From contig JAUMMZ010000003.1 of assembly GCA_031296755.1 (NCBI GenBank), positions 6,941 through 70,940 on the forward strand: 64,000 nt of DNA, written 5' to 3'. A model generated the notes under the pieces. The model had not been told where the DNA came from. It did not search any database and saw only the letters and a list, made by a program, of their open reading frames with translations. The stretch comes from Collinsella sp. GTDB taxonomy: Bacteria > Actinomycetota > Coriobacteriia > Coriobacteriales > Coriobacteriaceae. Numbering within the stretch: position 1 is the first letter of the stretch; each line of letters starts with the position of its first letter. A program made the position numbers and the translations under genes. Shown here one piece after another: positions 42,401 through 51,604 of the stretch.

Positions 42401-44428
42401 ATGGAACAAAAGGCCAAGGAGGCAGCCTCGCACGCTGCGATTCCTGTGAGCATCTCGGCGATGCTCGTCACGCTGGGCGTGGTGTATGGCGATATCGGCA
42501 CCAGCCCCATGTATGTAACCAAGGCACTCGTTGCCGGCAACGGCGGCATCGGAAGCGTCACGGAGGAGTTCGTGCTCGGCGCGCTCTCGCTCGTCGTATG
42601 GACGGTCACGCTGCTGACGACCGTCAAGTACGTGCTCATCTCGCTGCGCGCCGACAACCACGGCGAGGGTGGCATCTTTGCTCTGTACAGCTTGGTTAAG
42701 CGCTGCGGCAAATGGCTCATCATCCCCGCCATGCTGGGCGGCGCGGCACTGCTCGCCGATGGCATCCTCACGCCCGCCGTTACCGTGACTACGGCTATCG
42801 AGGGCCTGCGCACCATTCCGGCAGTCCATGCTGTGTTGGGCGACGATCAGGGCCGCGTCGTGGCCATCACACTTGCCATCATCATTGTGCTCTTCTTGGT
42901 GCAGCGCATCGGCACGGCCAAGATCGGCCGTGCCTTTGGCCCCATCATGACGCTGTGGTTTCTGTTCCTGGGCGGTACGGGTCTGTTCTTTGTCTTCCAG
43001 CACCCCGCGGTGCTGCTGTGCCTCAACCCGCTGCGCGGCATCGGCTTTTTGTTGAGCCCCAACAACCATGCAGGCATCATGATTCTGGGCAGCTGCTTCC
43101 TTGCCACCACCGGTGCCGAGGCGCTCTATTCCGACATGGGCCACGTGGGCCGCGGCAACATCTACGCAACCTGGCCGTTCGTTAAGTGCTGCCTGCTGCT
43201 GTCCTATATGGGGCAGGGCGCTTGGCTTATGAACAACGCTGCCAACCCCGAGCTCATGGGCATTGCCGACCTCAACCCGTTCTACCAGATGCTCGCCCCG
43301 GGCCTGCGCCCGTTTGCCGTCGGCCTTTCCACCGTCGCGGCCATCATTGCCTCGCAGGCGCTCATCACCGGCGCATTCTCGCTGGTGTCTGAGGCCAGCC
43401 GCCTGGACCTCATGCCGCACATGCAGGTTTTCTATCCTGCCGAGACCAAGGGCCAGCTCTATATTCCCATGGTCAACAACGTCATGCTTGTGGGCTGCGT
43501 CATCGTGGTGCTGCTGTTCCAGAGCTCGGCGCACATGGAGGCCGCTTACGGCTTGGCGATCACCCTGACCATGATGTGCACGACGCTGCTGCTCTTCTTC
43601 TACTTGCATGTCGATCGCGGCCTTAAGGTCGCCCCGTATATCTTCGTTGCGTTCTTCCTTATGCTCGAGGGCTTCTTCTTTGTGAGTTCGCTCACCAAGT
43701 TCTTCCACGGCGGCTACTTCACCATCCTCATGGCTGCACTCATCATGGGCATTATGGTGTGCTGGTACAACGGCACGGCGGTCGAGCAGCGCCAGTTTAC
43801 GCTGCTGCCGCTGCGCAGCTACCTGCCGCAGCTCAAGCGCCTGCGCGACGACGACCGTTACGAGCGCATGAGCGACAACGTCGTGTACCTGACCAAGGAC
43901 ACCCATACCGACTACATCGACCGCGATATCGTCTATTCGATCTTGGACAAGCATCCCAAGCGCGCCCGCGCCTGGTGGTTTGTGAATGTCGAGACCATGG
44001 ACGAACCGCACACCTTTGCCTATTCGGTCGAGACGTTCGGCACCGACTACGTGTTCCGCGTGCATCTGTACCTGGGCTACAAGATCAACCAGCGCGTTAA
44101 TGCCTACCTGCGTCAGGTTGTTCAGGACCTGGCTGCCACCGGCGAGCTGCCGCCGCAGACGCATGACTACTCGGTCTACAAGGATCCGGGTAACATCGGC
44201 ACGTTCAAGTTCATCCTGATTCGTAAGCTTCTGGCGCCCGAAAGCGATGTGGAGCCGAGCGAGCGTACGGCCATCACGCTCAAGTACATCATCCGCCGCG
44301 CCGCCGGCACGCCTGCACGCTGGTATGGCCTGGAGAACTCCAACGTGAGCTTTGAGTACGTGCCGCTGTTCACCAAGTTCAAGGCCGTGAACAAGATGCA
44401 TCGCCTGGCCCCCAACGAGCGCCCGTAG
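42401..44428 (+). CDS. kup: KUP-family potassium uptake transporter
   Basis: Kup imports K+ with protons. The protein has 675 residues from the ATG at 42401, which follows GGGAGGAAA. Diagnostic blocks include GVVYGDIGTSPMYV near residue 28, the ALSLVVWTVTL region, RADNHGEGGIFALYSL and LLADGILTPAVTVTTAIEGL. Twelve or so membrane helices precede a C-terminal cytoplasmic domain of about 200 residues. A TATAAT box lies at 42360-42365 with a weak -35. No c-di-AMP riboswitch is recognisable in the short leader. Small membrane protein, KdpD-like and KdpE-like genes follow. Confidence 0.95.
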   Translation: MEQKAKEAASHAAIPVSISAMLVTLGVVYGDIGTSPMYVTKALVAGNGGIGSVTEEFVLGALSLVVWTVTLLTTVKYVLISLRADNHGEGGIFALYSLVKRCGKWLIIPAMLGGAALLADGILTPAVTVTTAIEGLRTIPAVHAVLGDDQGRVVAITLAIIIVLFLVQRIGTAKIGRAFGPIMTLWFLFLGGTGLFFVFQHPAVLLCLNPLRGIGFLLSPNNHAGIMILGSCFLATTGAEALYSDMGHVGRGNIYATWPFVKCCLLLSYMGQGAWLMNNAANPELMGIADLNPFYQMLAPGLRPFAVGLSTVAAIIASQALITGAFSLVSEASRLDLMPHMQVFYPAETKGQLYIPMVNNVMLVGCVIVVLLFQSSAHMEAAYGLAITLTMMCTTLLLFFYLHVDRGLKVAPYIFVAFFLMLEGFFFVSSLTKFFHGGYFTILMAALIMGIMVCWYNGTAVEQRQFTLLPLRSYLPQLKRLRDDDRYERMSDNVVYLTKDTHTDYIDRDIVYSILDKHPKRARAWWFVNVETMDEPHTFAYSVETFGTDYVFRVHLYLGYKINQRVNAYLRQVVQDLAATGELPPQTHDYSVYKDPGNIGTFKFILIRKLLAPESDVEPSERTAITLKYIIRRAAGTPARWYGLENSNVSFEYVPLFTKFKAVNKMHRLAPNERP

Positions 44429-44489
44429 GCGCCGACAGGTTGCATGGAGTTGGTTTTCGATGGACAAGGTTGAGACCGGGGAGGCAAAC

Positions 44490-44684
44490 ATGGATGCAAA
44501 GATGCTTGATGGCCACGAGGTGGTTGCCGAGATGGTGCGTGAGGCACGCGCCGACGCCGCCGAAGATCGGTTTTTGACGAACCGTGCCAACATGGACATG
44601 GCCGATCGCGTAATTTCGATCGTGGCACTGGTATTTGGAGCGGTGTGCGTGTGTGCCCTGCTCGCGCACGTGCTGTTTGTCTAG
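44490..44684 (+). CDS. Small single-pass membrane protein next to kup
   Basis: This 64-residue protein starts at the ATG at 44490, which follows GGGGAGG six bases upstream; an in-frame ATG at 44460 lacks a site. The first 40 residues are charged and helical, and the last 22 (VISIVALVFGAVCVCALLAHV) form one membrane helix. I recognise no family. Its place between kup and the kdpD-like kinase suggests a role as accessory or regulatory peptide of K+ transport. That is inference. Confidence 0.65.
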   Translation: MDAKMLDGHEVVAEMVREARADAAEDRFLTNRANMDMADRVISIVALVFGAVCVCALLAHVLFV

Positions 44685-44715
44685 CGACTGCCGGTCGTAG
44701 AAGGCTTTACACTTG

Positions 44716-44769
44716 GAACCACCACAAGGGAAACCACCACAAAGGTGCCTGTCCCCTTTGTGGTGGTTT
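44716..44769. repeat. REP-like palindrome, CCACCAC family, copy 2 with partial duplicate
   Basis: ACCACCACAAAGGTGCC and TGTCCCCTTTGTGGTGG pair as one unit (44731-44769), preceded by an extra half AACCACCACAAGGG. The run TTTTTG after it could make it a terminator between the small protein gene and the kinase gene. Confidence 0.7.
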
Positions 44770-44797
44770 TTGTTTATGAGAGAGGGGCGGGGCGCTG

Positions 44798-46423
44798 ATG
44801 GACGTCCGTACGGACGGCGATATTGCCGATAGCTTTTGGTGGCGGCGCACAACGCTGACGCGCCGCACTCCTCTGTATGACGCCTGCGTATCGGCGGGGC
44901 TGCTGGTCGCGGCGACGATTGTGGGCGCGCTGCTCGACCATCCGGGTCTCGCGCCGAGCATCATGATCGTCTATGTGCTTGCCGTGCAGCTGTGTGCCTT
45001 TTTCACCTGGAGCCGCCTGTATTGCCTGTTGAGTGCGGCTGCCGCCGCGGCGCTCTACAACTTCTTGTTTGTCGATCCGCGCTACTCGCTGTCGTTTATC
45101 GACCGCGCCTATCCCGGCATGTTCTTCATCATGTTTGTGGTCTCGCTTGTGTCGAGCTCGATTGCGTTGGCCCTGCGCCGCGCCTTGGCACAGGCTGCCG
45201 CCAGCGACCGTCGCACGCATATGGTGCTCGAGACCAACCGCATGCTGCAGCGGTGCGCCGATCAGCAGCAGATTGTCCATGCCATGGCAACGCAGCTGGC
45301 GCGTCTTTCGGGCTGTCCGGTCGTATGGTACAGCGCCGATGCCGACGATGATGACCTGCTGCCGCGTGCGACATACACGGCCGTGGGCGATGCCGCGCCG
45401 GTGCACGAGCTGGCGCCGCAGATGCCGCCGCGTCTCTCGGCGTCCGCCTATGTGGGAATGCCGCTCGACGCCACTTATGGCGGCTCGGCGTTTTATGGCA
45501 TCTACCTGACGGTTCGCACGGGTGACGGCTTCGTGCGCTCGGGCGACCCTGCCTCGGTGGTGGGCGTGCTGGCTATCGTTGCCGAGCCCGACGTGCTGAC
45601 GCACGAGGAGCGGACACTTGCCGATGCCATCGTGAGCGAAGGCGAGCTGGCACTCGATCGCGCCCGCGCCATGGAGGCCCGCGAGGAGGCGGCGGTGCTT
45701 GCCAAAAATGAGCAGCTGCGCGCCAACCTGCTGCGCTCCATCTCGCACGACCTGCGCACGCCGCTCACCAGTATTTCGGGCAATGCCGATGTGCTGCTCG
45801 ACCAGGGCTCGACCGGCACCGCCGTGCTCGACGCCCAGACGCGCCGCGGCCTGCTCCTGTCCATTCGCTCGGATGCGCAATGGCTCAACGTCACCGTCGA
45901 GAACCTGCTCGCCATCACCAAGCTCGAGGGCGGCGGCATGCGACTGTCGACCACGCTCGAGCTCATGGACGATATCGTCGAGGAGGCGCTGCGCCACGTG
46001 AACCCTGCCGTGCGCGAGCACGACCTTAAGGTGGTGGCGTGCGATGAGCCGGCGCTCGTCAACGTCGATGCGCGCCTGATGGTGCAGCTGGTGGTCAATC
46101 TGGTGAACAACGCCATCACCTATACGCCCGCAGGCTCGCATATCATGATTTCGATTGGCGTCGACGATGGACGCGTGGCGTGCTCGGTGGCCGATGATGG
46201 TCCGGGCATCGCACCCGAGGACCGCGAGCGGATTTTTGAGTCGTTCTATACCGCCAACCATGGTCTGGCCGACAGCCACCGCAGCGTGGGCTTGGGTCTT
46301 TCACTCTGCCGTTCCATTGCGTTGGCGCATGGCGGTAGCATAGAGGTTGCCGCGGCGGACCCGCACGGTTCGGTCTTTACGATTGAACTTCCCGCCGCCG
46401 ACGTTTCGTTTGATAAGGAGTAG
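44798..46423 (+). CDS. KdpD-like sensor histidine kinase lacking the N-terminal KdpD domain
   Basis: This membrane sensor kinase has 541 residues. It begins with about four membrane helices of the DUF4118 type found in KdpD (residues 28-130), continues with a GAF-like region, then HisKA with phospho-acceptor H317 in SISHDLRTPLTS, and a HATPase domain with NAITYTPAG, DDGPGIAPED and GLGLSLC. The roughly 350-residue universal-stress/KdpD domain of classical KdpD is absent. It is followed four bases later by a KdpE-like regulator. Placement after kup suggests it senses K+ limitation or ionic stress. There is no kdpABC in the window. Confidence 0.88.
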   Translation: MDVRTDGDIADSFWWRRTTLTRRTPLYDACVSAGLLVAATIVGALLDHPGLAPSIMIVYVLAVQLCAFFTWSRLYCLLSAAAAAALYNFLFVDPRYSLSFIDRAYPGMFFIMFVVSLVSSSIALALRRALAQAAASDRRTHMVLETNRMLQRCADQQQIVHAMATQLARLSGCPVVWYSADADDDDLLPRATYTAVGDAAPVHELAPQMPPRLSASAYVGMPLDATYGGSAFYGIYLTVRTGDGFVRSGDPASVVGVLAIVAEPDVLTHEERTLADAIVSEGELALDRARAMEAREEAAVLAKNEQLRANLLRSISHDLRTPLTSISGNADVLLDQGSTGTAVLDAQTRRGLLLSIRSDAQWLNVTVENLLAITKLEGGGMRLSTTLELMDDIVEEALRHVNPAVREHDLKVVACDEPALVNVDARLMVQLVVNLVNNAITYTPAGSHIMISIGVDDGRVACSVADDGPGIAPEDRERIFESFYTANHGLADSHRSVGLGLSLCRSIALAHGGSIEVAAADPHGSVFTIELPAADVSFDKE

Positions 46424-46427
46424 CGCC

Positions 46428-47141
46428 GTGTCGAACTCTGCCGTAAAACCGCTCATCTTGGTCGTTGAGGACGACCCAGCTGTTCGCAACCTTATCGTTG
46501 CTGCGCTCGAGGCGCACGGCTTGCGCCATATGGCCGTGGAGACCGCCCATGCCGCCATCGCCGCCGCCTCATCGCAGGCACCGAGTATTGTGCTGCTCGA
46601 TCTGGGCCTGCCCGATATGGATGGTGTCAAGGTGGTGGAGTCGGTGCGCGCATGGTCGGGTATGCCGATTATTGTGGTTTCGGCGCGCAGCGAGGATGCG
46701 GACAAGATTCGTGCACTCGATGCCGGCGCCGACGACTACCTGACCAAGCCGTTTTCGGTCGAGGAGCTGCTCGCGCGCATTCGCACGACGCTCAGGCGCC
46801 TTTCGTATACGCAAACGGGCGGCGTTGTCTCCGAGGGCTCGTTCGATACCGGTGAGCTGCATATCGATTTTGATGCCGGCATCGCCACGATGGATGGCGA
46901 GGAGCTGCATCTGACGCCGATCGAGTACAAGCTCCTGTGCCTGCTAGCGCATAACGCCGACAAGGTGCTGACGCACCAGTTTATCCTGCACGAGATTTGG
47001 GGCACGGCAACCAAGAGCGACCTGGCGAGCCTGCGTGTCTTTATGGGCACGCTGCGCAAGAAGATCGAGTCCGACCCTGCGCATCCGCGCTATATCCAAA
47101 CGCATGTGGGCATCGGTTACCGACTGGTCACCCAAGGATAG
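46428..47141 (+). CDS. kdpE: KdpE-like response regulator
   Basis: This OmpR/PhoB-class regulator has 237 residues from the GTG at 46428, which has AAGGAG seven bases upstream; the frame stays open further 5' inside the kinase gene. The receiver domain contains the acidic pair in VVEDDP and phospho-accepting D58 in LLDLGLPDMDG. The winged-helix output domain begins near 140 and ends IQTHVGIGYRLV, as in KdpE. It is translationally close to its kinase. Likely targets are kup and other ion transport genes. Confidence 0.92.
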   Translation: MSNSAVKPLILVVEDDPAVRNLIVAALEAHGLRHMAVETAHAAIAAASSQAPSIVLLDLGLPDMDGVKVVESVRAWSGMPIIVVSARSEDADKIRALDAGADDYLTKPFSVEELLARIRTTLRRLSYTQTGGVVSEGSFDTGELHIDFDAGIATMDGEELHLTPIEYKLLCLLAHNADKVLTHQFILHEIWGTATKSDLASLRVFMGTLRKKIESDPAHPRYIQTHVGIGYRLVTQG

Positions 47142-47165
47142 GCTGGCATCCGCCATCCCACTATG

Positions 47166-47238
47166 AGTTGCGGTGAAATACGGTCTAACTTTGCCTAATT
47201 CCAGGCAAAACAGTCCGTATTCCACCGCAACTTTTTTA
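47166..47238 (+). terminator. Two-tier inverted repeat, GTTGCGGTG family, copy 2; terminator
   Basis: AGTTGCGGTGAAATACGG (47166) pairs with the arm at 47215-47232 with one mismatch. Inside, TTTGCCT-AATTCC-AGGCAAA forms a second hairpin, and TTTTTT follows. It ends the kdpE unit and overlaps the 3' end of rlmKL. The outer arm is shared with 28288-28354. Confidence 0.75.
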
Positions 47239-49803
47239 TTTGCCCTTGGGCTTGCTGGCGTAGAACTTCTTCTTTTTGAGCTTGCCGGCAGGAGAGGGTT
47301 TGCCGGCAAAGTTCGACTTGCCGTTGCCGGCCTGCGCGTGCGCGGGTACTGCCGCACGGGGCTTGCGGGCCTCGGGATTGCGCAGTTCCTCGGTTCGCTC
47401 TGCAATCTCCTCGGCGCTAAAGCCGACCTCGGCCATGGCATCCTCGATGGGCAGGCGGCGCACGATATAGCAGTGGTGCACCTTCTGGTTGCGCGCGAAG
47501 TCCTCGGGGATGGTCTGTGCCGTAATGTCCTCCAGCACCACGCCCGCGCGTGCGAGCTTGCGCGTCTCGGGACGGAAGCCACGCAGGTTGCAGCTAAAGA
47601 TGGCATGTCCACCCTGTGCGAGCAGGCGCGATACGCCGGCCAAAAGCTCAACATGGTCGCGTTGGACATCCCAGGTACGGCGGCCCATCTTGGACGAGTT
47701 CGAGAACGTGGGCGGGTCGACAAAGATCAGGTCCCAGCGGTTGCGCGTCTGGCGTTGGTCGCGAATCCAGGCGAGCACGTCGTCGCGCACAAAATGATGC
47801 TGCGGTCCCACAAAGCCGTTTTGGCGCATGTTGCGCTCGGCCCAGTCCAGGTAGGTGTTGGAGAGGTCGACCGTCACGGTCTCCTCGACGCCGCCGTCCG
47901 CCGCGTAGCAGGTGGCGGTGCCGGTATAGGCAAACAGGTTGAGGAAGCGACGCGCCTGCTTGGCGTGCTCGCGCACCAGGTTGCGGGTGACGCGGTGATC
48001 CAGGAAGATGCCCACATCCAGATAATCGTCAAAGTTGACGGCAAAGGTGAGTCCGCCCTCTTCGATGAGCGGCAGGCGACGGCGAGCGATGTTGGCGCGC
48101 TCGCCTGATGCGCCCTTACCGGCGCCCTGCTTGCCGTACTGCGAGCCGCCACGCGAGCGCATGCGGGCCTTGGCGTGCACATGCTCGGCCGGAACATCCA
48201 GGATGCGCGGCGCGATGGCCAAGATGTCGAGCATGCGGGCCTGGGCTAGCGCGGGATCGATGGTCTTAGGCGCGGCGTACTCGGCGATGACGAGCCAGCG
48301 GCCCGGCGTCTGCGGGCAGCCCTCGTACAGATCGATGGCGGCGGAGTAGTCGGGTAGGTCGGCATCGTAGACGCGGTAGCAGCTCACGCCCTCGCGCTTG
48401 GCCCACTTGCGACGCAGACGGGCATTCTTACGCAGGCGGTTGGCGAACTGCTCGGACTCGGGGATGAGCACGGGCAGCGGCTTGCCGTCGCCCAGGTCGA
48501 GCATGGCGGCAGGTTCGGGCATGGGGGTGTTGGCGGCGTTGTCGTTGACTTCGTTGGCATCCGCAACCTCGGCCTCGGCATCCGCACTGGTCGAAGCCTC
48601 AAACGCCGCGGCGGCGTGGTCGAGCGAGGGCCAAACCTCAATAGTTGCCTCCTCGTTATTGGGCATGACGGCGATCGAGCGCTCGGGCTCGGCGTGGAGC
48701 GCGCGGGCCAGCAATCCATCGCGGGTGAGCGCGGCGACCGGCGCCGCGGAAAGCTCGGGCGCGCGGCGCAGCTCACCGACCAGCGTCATGGCGTCGTGCA
48801 TGAGCGAAAGCGGGGTCTCGGTGGTGTCCGCGACCACGGCGGCACCGGCGACGGCGCCCGCGTGGTCCAGCACGGTGGCTGGCTTGGCAGCGCAAAAGTC
48901 GACAAAACGCTTGTAGCCGGCGCACTTGACCATGCGCTCGGCAGTCTTGCGGGCGGCGGGGTCAATGTCCACGGCGACGATGCGCGCCTGGCGCTCACGC
49001 GCCGCGGTCTCGCGCTCGCGCGCCTCGGCAAGCAGCTGCTCCCACAGGGCGGCGTCGTGCAGCTGCCAGCCCTCAAAGCCCCAGCGCTCGCGTGCGGCGC
49101 CCGGGGCGCGGTCGGTCAGAATGTTCACGGCCTCCAGCAGCAGACCGCCGCCGGCGCACGAGGCGTCGATCAGCGTAGGCAGCGCTTCGTTTTCGTAATC
49201 ATCGGCCGTCAGCTCGCGCTCGCACAGTGCGGTCCAGCCGACCTGCGCCAGCACCAGGGCGGCGTAGTCGGGGCGCAGCACGTGCGCGCCCTCGCCGGCG
49301 CGGGTCGCTGCGGGCGGCAGGCGTTTGAACAGCGGGTCGCCTGAAAGGTCCAGGCTGATGCTCGCGCGGCGCTGGCGCAGCGAAAGCAGCAGGTGAACGT
49401 CGGGGTCGGCAGCATCGACGTCGGCGCGACGGCCCGTGGTCTCGGCCAGACGGTCGCACAGCGCGTCTTTGGCGCGCAGGGCCGAGAAGCGCGTGTTGCG
49501 CAGCTGCTCGGTCACGCCGCGGGCTGTGATGGCGATGGTGGCGCCGGGGCGGACGATGCTCTCCCAGGCGATGTCGTAAACGCTATCGTACAGTTCATCG
49601 GCATTCTGCGCCTCAAAGCGCCCGAGCACCACGAACACGCGGCTCGCCAGGCGCGACCACAGGCATGCTCGGTAGCCTTGCTCGAGCTCGCCCTCAAATG
49701 TAGCGCGGCCCTTCAGCCGGCGAACATGCGAAAGCCCGAGGCGTTTAAGCTCATCGGCGAGTGCGGACTCAAAGCCCTCGGGGCAGCTTGCGTAAAATTC
49801 CAT
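47236..49803 (-). CDS. rlmL: RlmKL-type bifunctional 23S rRNA methyltransferase, N-terminal site degenerate
   Basis: The fused enzyme normally makes m2G2445 (RlmL half) and m7G2069 (RlmK half) in 23S rRNA. This 855-residue protein keeps the THUMP-type N-terminus and a C-terminal methyltransferase with intact FLNLFAYTGTATCYAA and FVDPPTFSNSS (about 693-702). In the N-terminal methyltransferase the SAM loop reads DASCAGGG (near residue 213) rather than DPMCGSG, and the catalytic NPPYG motif is not found where expected. An Ala/Glu/Asp-rich insertion lies between the halves. A lysine-rich tail ends the protein. The RlmK function is probable and the RlmL function doubtful. Confidence 0.85.
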   Translation of the reverse strand: MEFYASCPEGFESALADELKRLGLSHVRRLKGRATFEGELEQGYRACLWSRLASRVFVVLGRFEAQNADELYDSVYDIAWESIVRPGATIAITARGVTEQLRNTRFSALRAKDALCDRLAETTGRRADVDAADPDVHLLLSLRQRRASISLDLSGDPLFKRLPPAATRAGEGAHVLRPDYAALVLAQVGWTALCERELTADDYENEALPTLIDASCAGGGLLLEAVNILTDRAPGAARERWGFEGWQLHDAALWEQLLAEARERETAARERQARIVAVDIDPAARKTAERMVKCAGYKRFVDFCAAKPATVLDHAGAVAGAAVVADTTETPLSLMHDAMTLVGELRRAPELSAAPVAALTRDGLLARALHAEPERSIAVMPNNEEATIEVWPSLDHAAAAFEASTSADAEAEVADANEVNDNAANTPMPEPAAMLDLGDGKPLPVLIPESEQFANRLRKNARLRRKWAKREGVSCYRVYDADLPDYSAAIDLYEGCPQTPGRWLVIAEYAAPKTIDPALAQARMLDILAIAPRILDVPAEHVHAKARMRSRGGSQYGKQGAGKGASGERANIARRRLPLIEEGGLTFAVNFDDYLDVGIFLDHRVTRNLVREHAKQARRFLNLFAYTGTATCYAADGGVEETVTVDLSNTYLDWAERNMRQNGFVGPQHHFVRDDVLAWIRDQRQTRNRWDLIFVDPPTFSNSSKMGRRTWDVQRDHVELLAGVSRLLAQGGHAIFSCNLRGFRPETRKLARAGVVLEDITAQTIPEDFARNQKVHHCYIVRRLPIEDAMAEVGFSAEEIAERTEELRNPEARKPRAAVPAHAQAGNGKSNFAGKPSPAGKLKKKKFYASKPKGK

Positions 49804-49878
49804 GGGTGACCTCTCTGGTTGCGTCGCTTCATTATATGATGGATGCTTCGTTTGCCCTTATCCTCGAAAGGAACCCAT

Positions 49879-50706
49879 ATGATTGATGCGTGCCCCGATT
49901 CCGCCGTGCTCTTTTTTGACGTGGACGGCACGCTGACGTCGTTCGATCCCGACGATATGACCGATAAGGACTTTTCGGCGGTTCGCCCCTCGCAGATGGT
50001 CGTCGAGGCGTTTCATCGTCTGCGCGACGCGGGGCACAAGGCGTTTATCTGCACGGGTCGCCCCCTGTGGCTCATCGCGGACAGCTTGCGTGCGCTCGAC
50101 CCCGCGGGTGTCGTTGCCATGGCGGGCGCCACGCTCGAGGTCGAGGGCCGCGTGGTGCATGAGGACTGCTTTGGCGAGGACGTTATCGAGGAGCTTGCAC
50201 GCCGTATGGCCGCGGCAGGGATTGAGGCCTTTTTCGAGACCAACGTGGCTACTTTTGCCCTGGAACCCGCGGGTGTTGAGCAGTCGTCTCTGATCGGCAC
50301 TTCTGTGGTGCACAGCGCCGAGGAAATGCGCGTCGACGGCAGTCTGCGCGTGGGCAAGGTATGCCTCAATGTGCCCAGTTTGGCTCGCGTTGCCAACGAT
50401 GACGGCTTTATCGATCGCGAGTTTGAGCTGTGCAATACCGGTGGTCGGAATCGCGAGCTGAGCCCCAAGGGCATCAACAAGGGCGTGGGCGTGGCGCGAG
50501 CGCTGGCGTATCTGGGCCGCGAGGGAAATGCGCGCACCTTTGGCTTTGGCGATTCGGGCAACGACCTGGGCATGCTCGCTGCCGTCGAGACGGCTGTCGC
50601 CATGGGCAACGCCATGTCCGAGGTCAAAGCGGTCGCCGACTACGTGACTGACGATGTCGCACACGACGGCACCGTCACCGCCATGCAGCATTTCGGCCTC
50701 ATCTAA
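49879..50706 (+). CDS. Cof-type HAD-IIB phosphatase
   Basis: This 275-residue hydrolase starts at the ATG at 49879 after GAAAGGAA. Motif I is FFDVDGTLTS, with a C2B-type cap in the middle and the C-terminal GFGDSGNDLGMLAAVETAVAMGNA block (motif IV), plus the lysine in SPKGINKGVGV. Such enzymes dephosphorylate sugar phosphates or nucleotides such as flavin precursors. The substrate is unknown. It is divergent from rlmKL and shares its upstream region. Confidence 0.9.
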   Translation: MIDACPDSAVLFFDVDGTLTSFDPDDMTDKDFSAVRPSQMVVEAFHRLRDAGHKAFICTGRPLWLIADSLRALDPAGVVAMAGATLEVEGRVVHEDCFGEDVIEELARRMAAAGIEAFFETNVATFALEPAGVEQSSLIGTSVVHSAEEMRVDGSLRVGKVCLNVPSLARVANDDGFIDREFELCNTGGRNRELSPKGINKGVGVARALAYLGREGNARTFGFGDSGNDLGMLAAVETAVAMGNAMSEVKAVADYVTDDVAHDGTVTAMQHFGLI

Positions 50707-50899
50707 TGAATCCCGCATTCTGACGTTTGCCTAAACTGCGGCTCTTTGCTTTTGCATGCTCAATCGATTTATCAAACCAAACACTAAAGCGTTTATACCG
50801 TTCGCCGAGAAGATAAAAACCCGCAGCTCACGCCTTGATAAACATAGGTAAAGTGTTTAGCAGTTTATCGGCCGTATGCTAACGAAAGGAATCAGGCAG

Positions 50900-51604
50900 A
50901 TGGCAATCAAGGTGTTCGCTGACGGTGCAAACCTCGAGGGCATGCTCGACATGTACGAGAACGGCAACGTTCAGGGTTTCACGACCAACCCGTCCCTTAT
51001 GAAGAAGGGTGGCGTGACGGATTACCGCGCGTTTGCCAAGGAGGTTCTGGCTCACATCACCGATGTGTCCGTCTCGTTTGAGGTCTTTGCCGATGACGTC
51101 GAGACCATGGAGGTCGAGGCCCGCGAGATCGCTACCTGGGCCGACAACGTCTACGTCAAGATTCCGTGCGTGACCACCAAGGGCGAGTCCACCGCCGAGC
51201 TGGTCCGCAAGCTTTCGGCCGATGGCATCAAGGTCAACGTCACCACTATCTTTACGCCCGAGCAGGTCGACGAGATGGTCGAGGCCGTTGACGCCGAGAC
51301 GCCGTCCATCATCTCGCTCTTTGCCGGCCGTATCGCCGACACCGGCGTCGACCCCATTCCGTTTGTGACGGAGTCGGTCAAGAAGGCCGCCGCTAAGCCC
51401 AACTGCGAGGTCCTGTGGGCGTCCACGCGTGAGCTTATCAACATTTACCAGGCCGAGGCCTGCGGTTGCCAGATCATCACGGTGCCCAACAGCATCCTGG
51501 CCAAGCGCAAGAACATCGGTCGCGACCCGTACGAGGTCTCGCTCGACACCGTCCGCGGCTTTGCCAAAGATATCGCGGCACTCGGTTTCCATATCCTGCC
51601 GTAA
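50900..51604 (+). CDS. Fsa/TalC-type transaldolase, second copy
   Basis: This 234-residue protein starts at the ATG at 50900 after GAAAGGAATCAGG. It has GFTTNPSLMKKGGV and catalytic lysine K87 in NVYVKIPC, then AGRIADTGVDP and a C-terminal FAKDIAALGFHI. It is a stand-alone gene, only distantly similar to the operon copy at 2470, and resembles the transaldolase-like branch seen in many gut Firmicutes and Actinobacteria. It may be the housekeeping transaldolase. Confidence 0.9.
   Translation: MAIKVFADGANLEGMLDMYENGNVQGFTTNPSLMKKGGVTDYRAFAKEVLAHITDVSVSFEVFADDVETMEVEAREIATWADNVYVKIPCVTTKGESTAELVRKLSADGIKVNVTTIFTPEQVDEMVEAVDAETPSIISLFAGRIADTGVDPIPFVTESVKKAAAKPNCEVLWASTRELINIYQAEACGCQIITVPNSILAKRKNIGRDPYEVSLDTVRGFAKDIAALGFHILP

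Noticed and set aside
42377..44599. 740-residue minus-strand frame opposite kup
   Set aside because: Shadow of kup with His/Gln/Ala-rich composition. The plus strand carries the family motifs.
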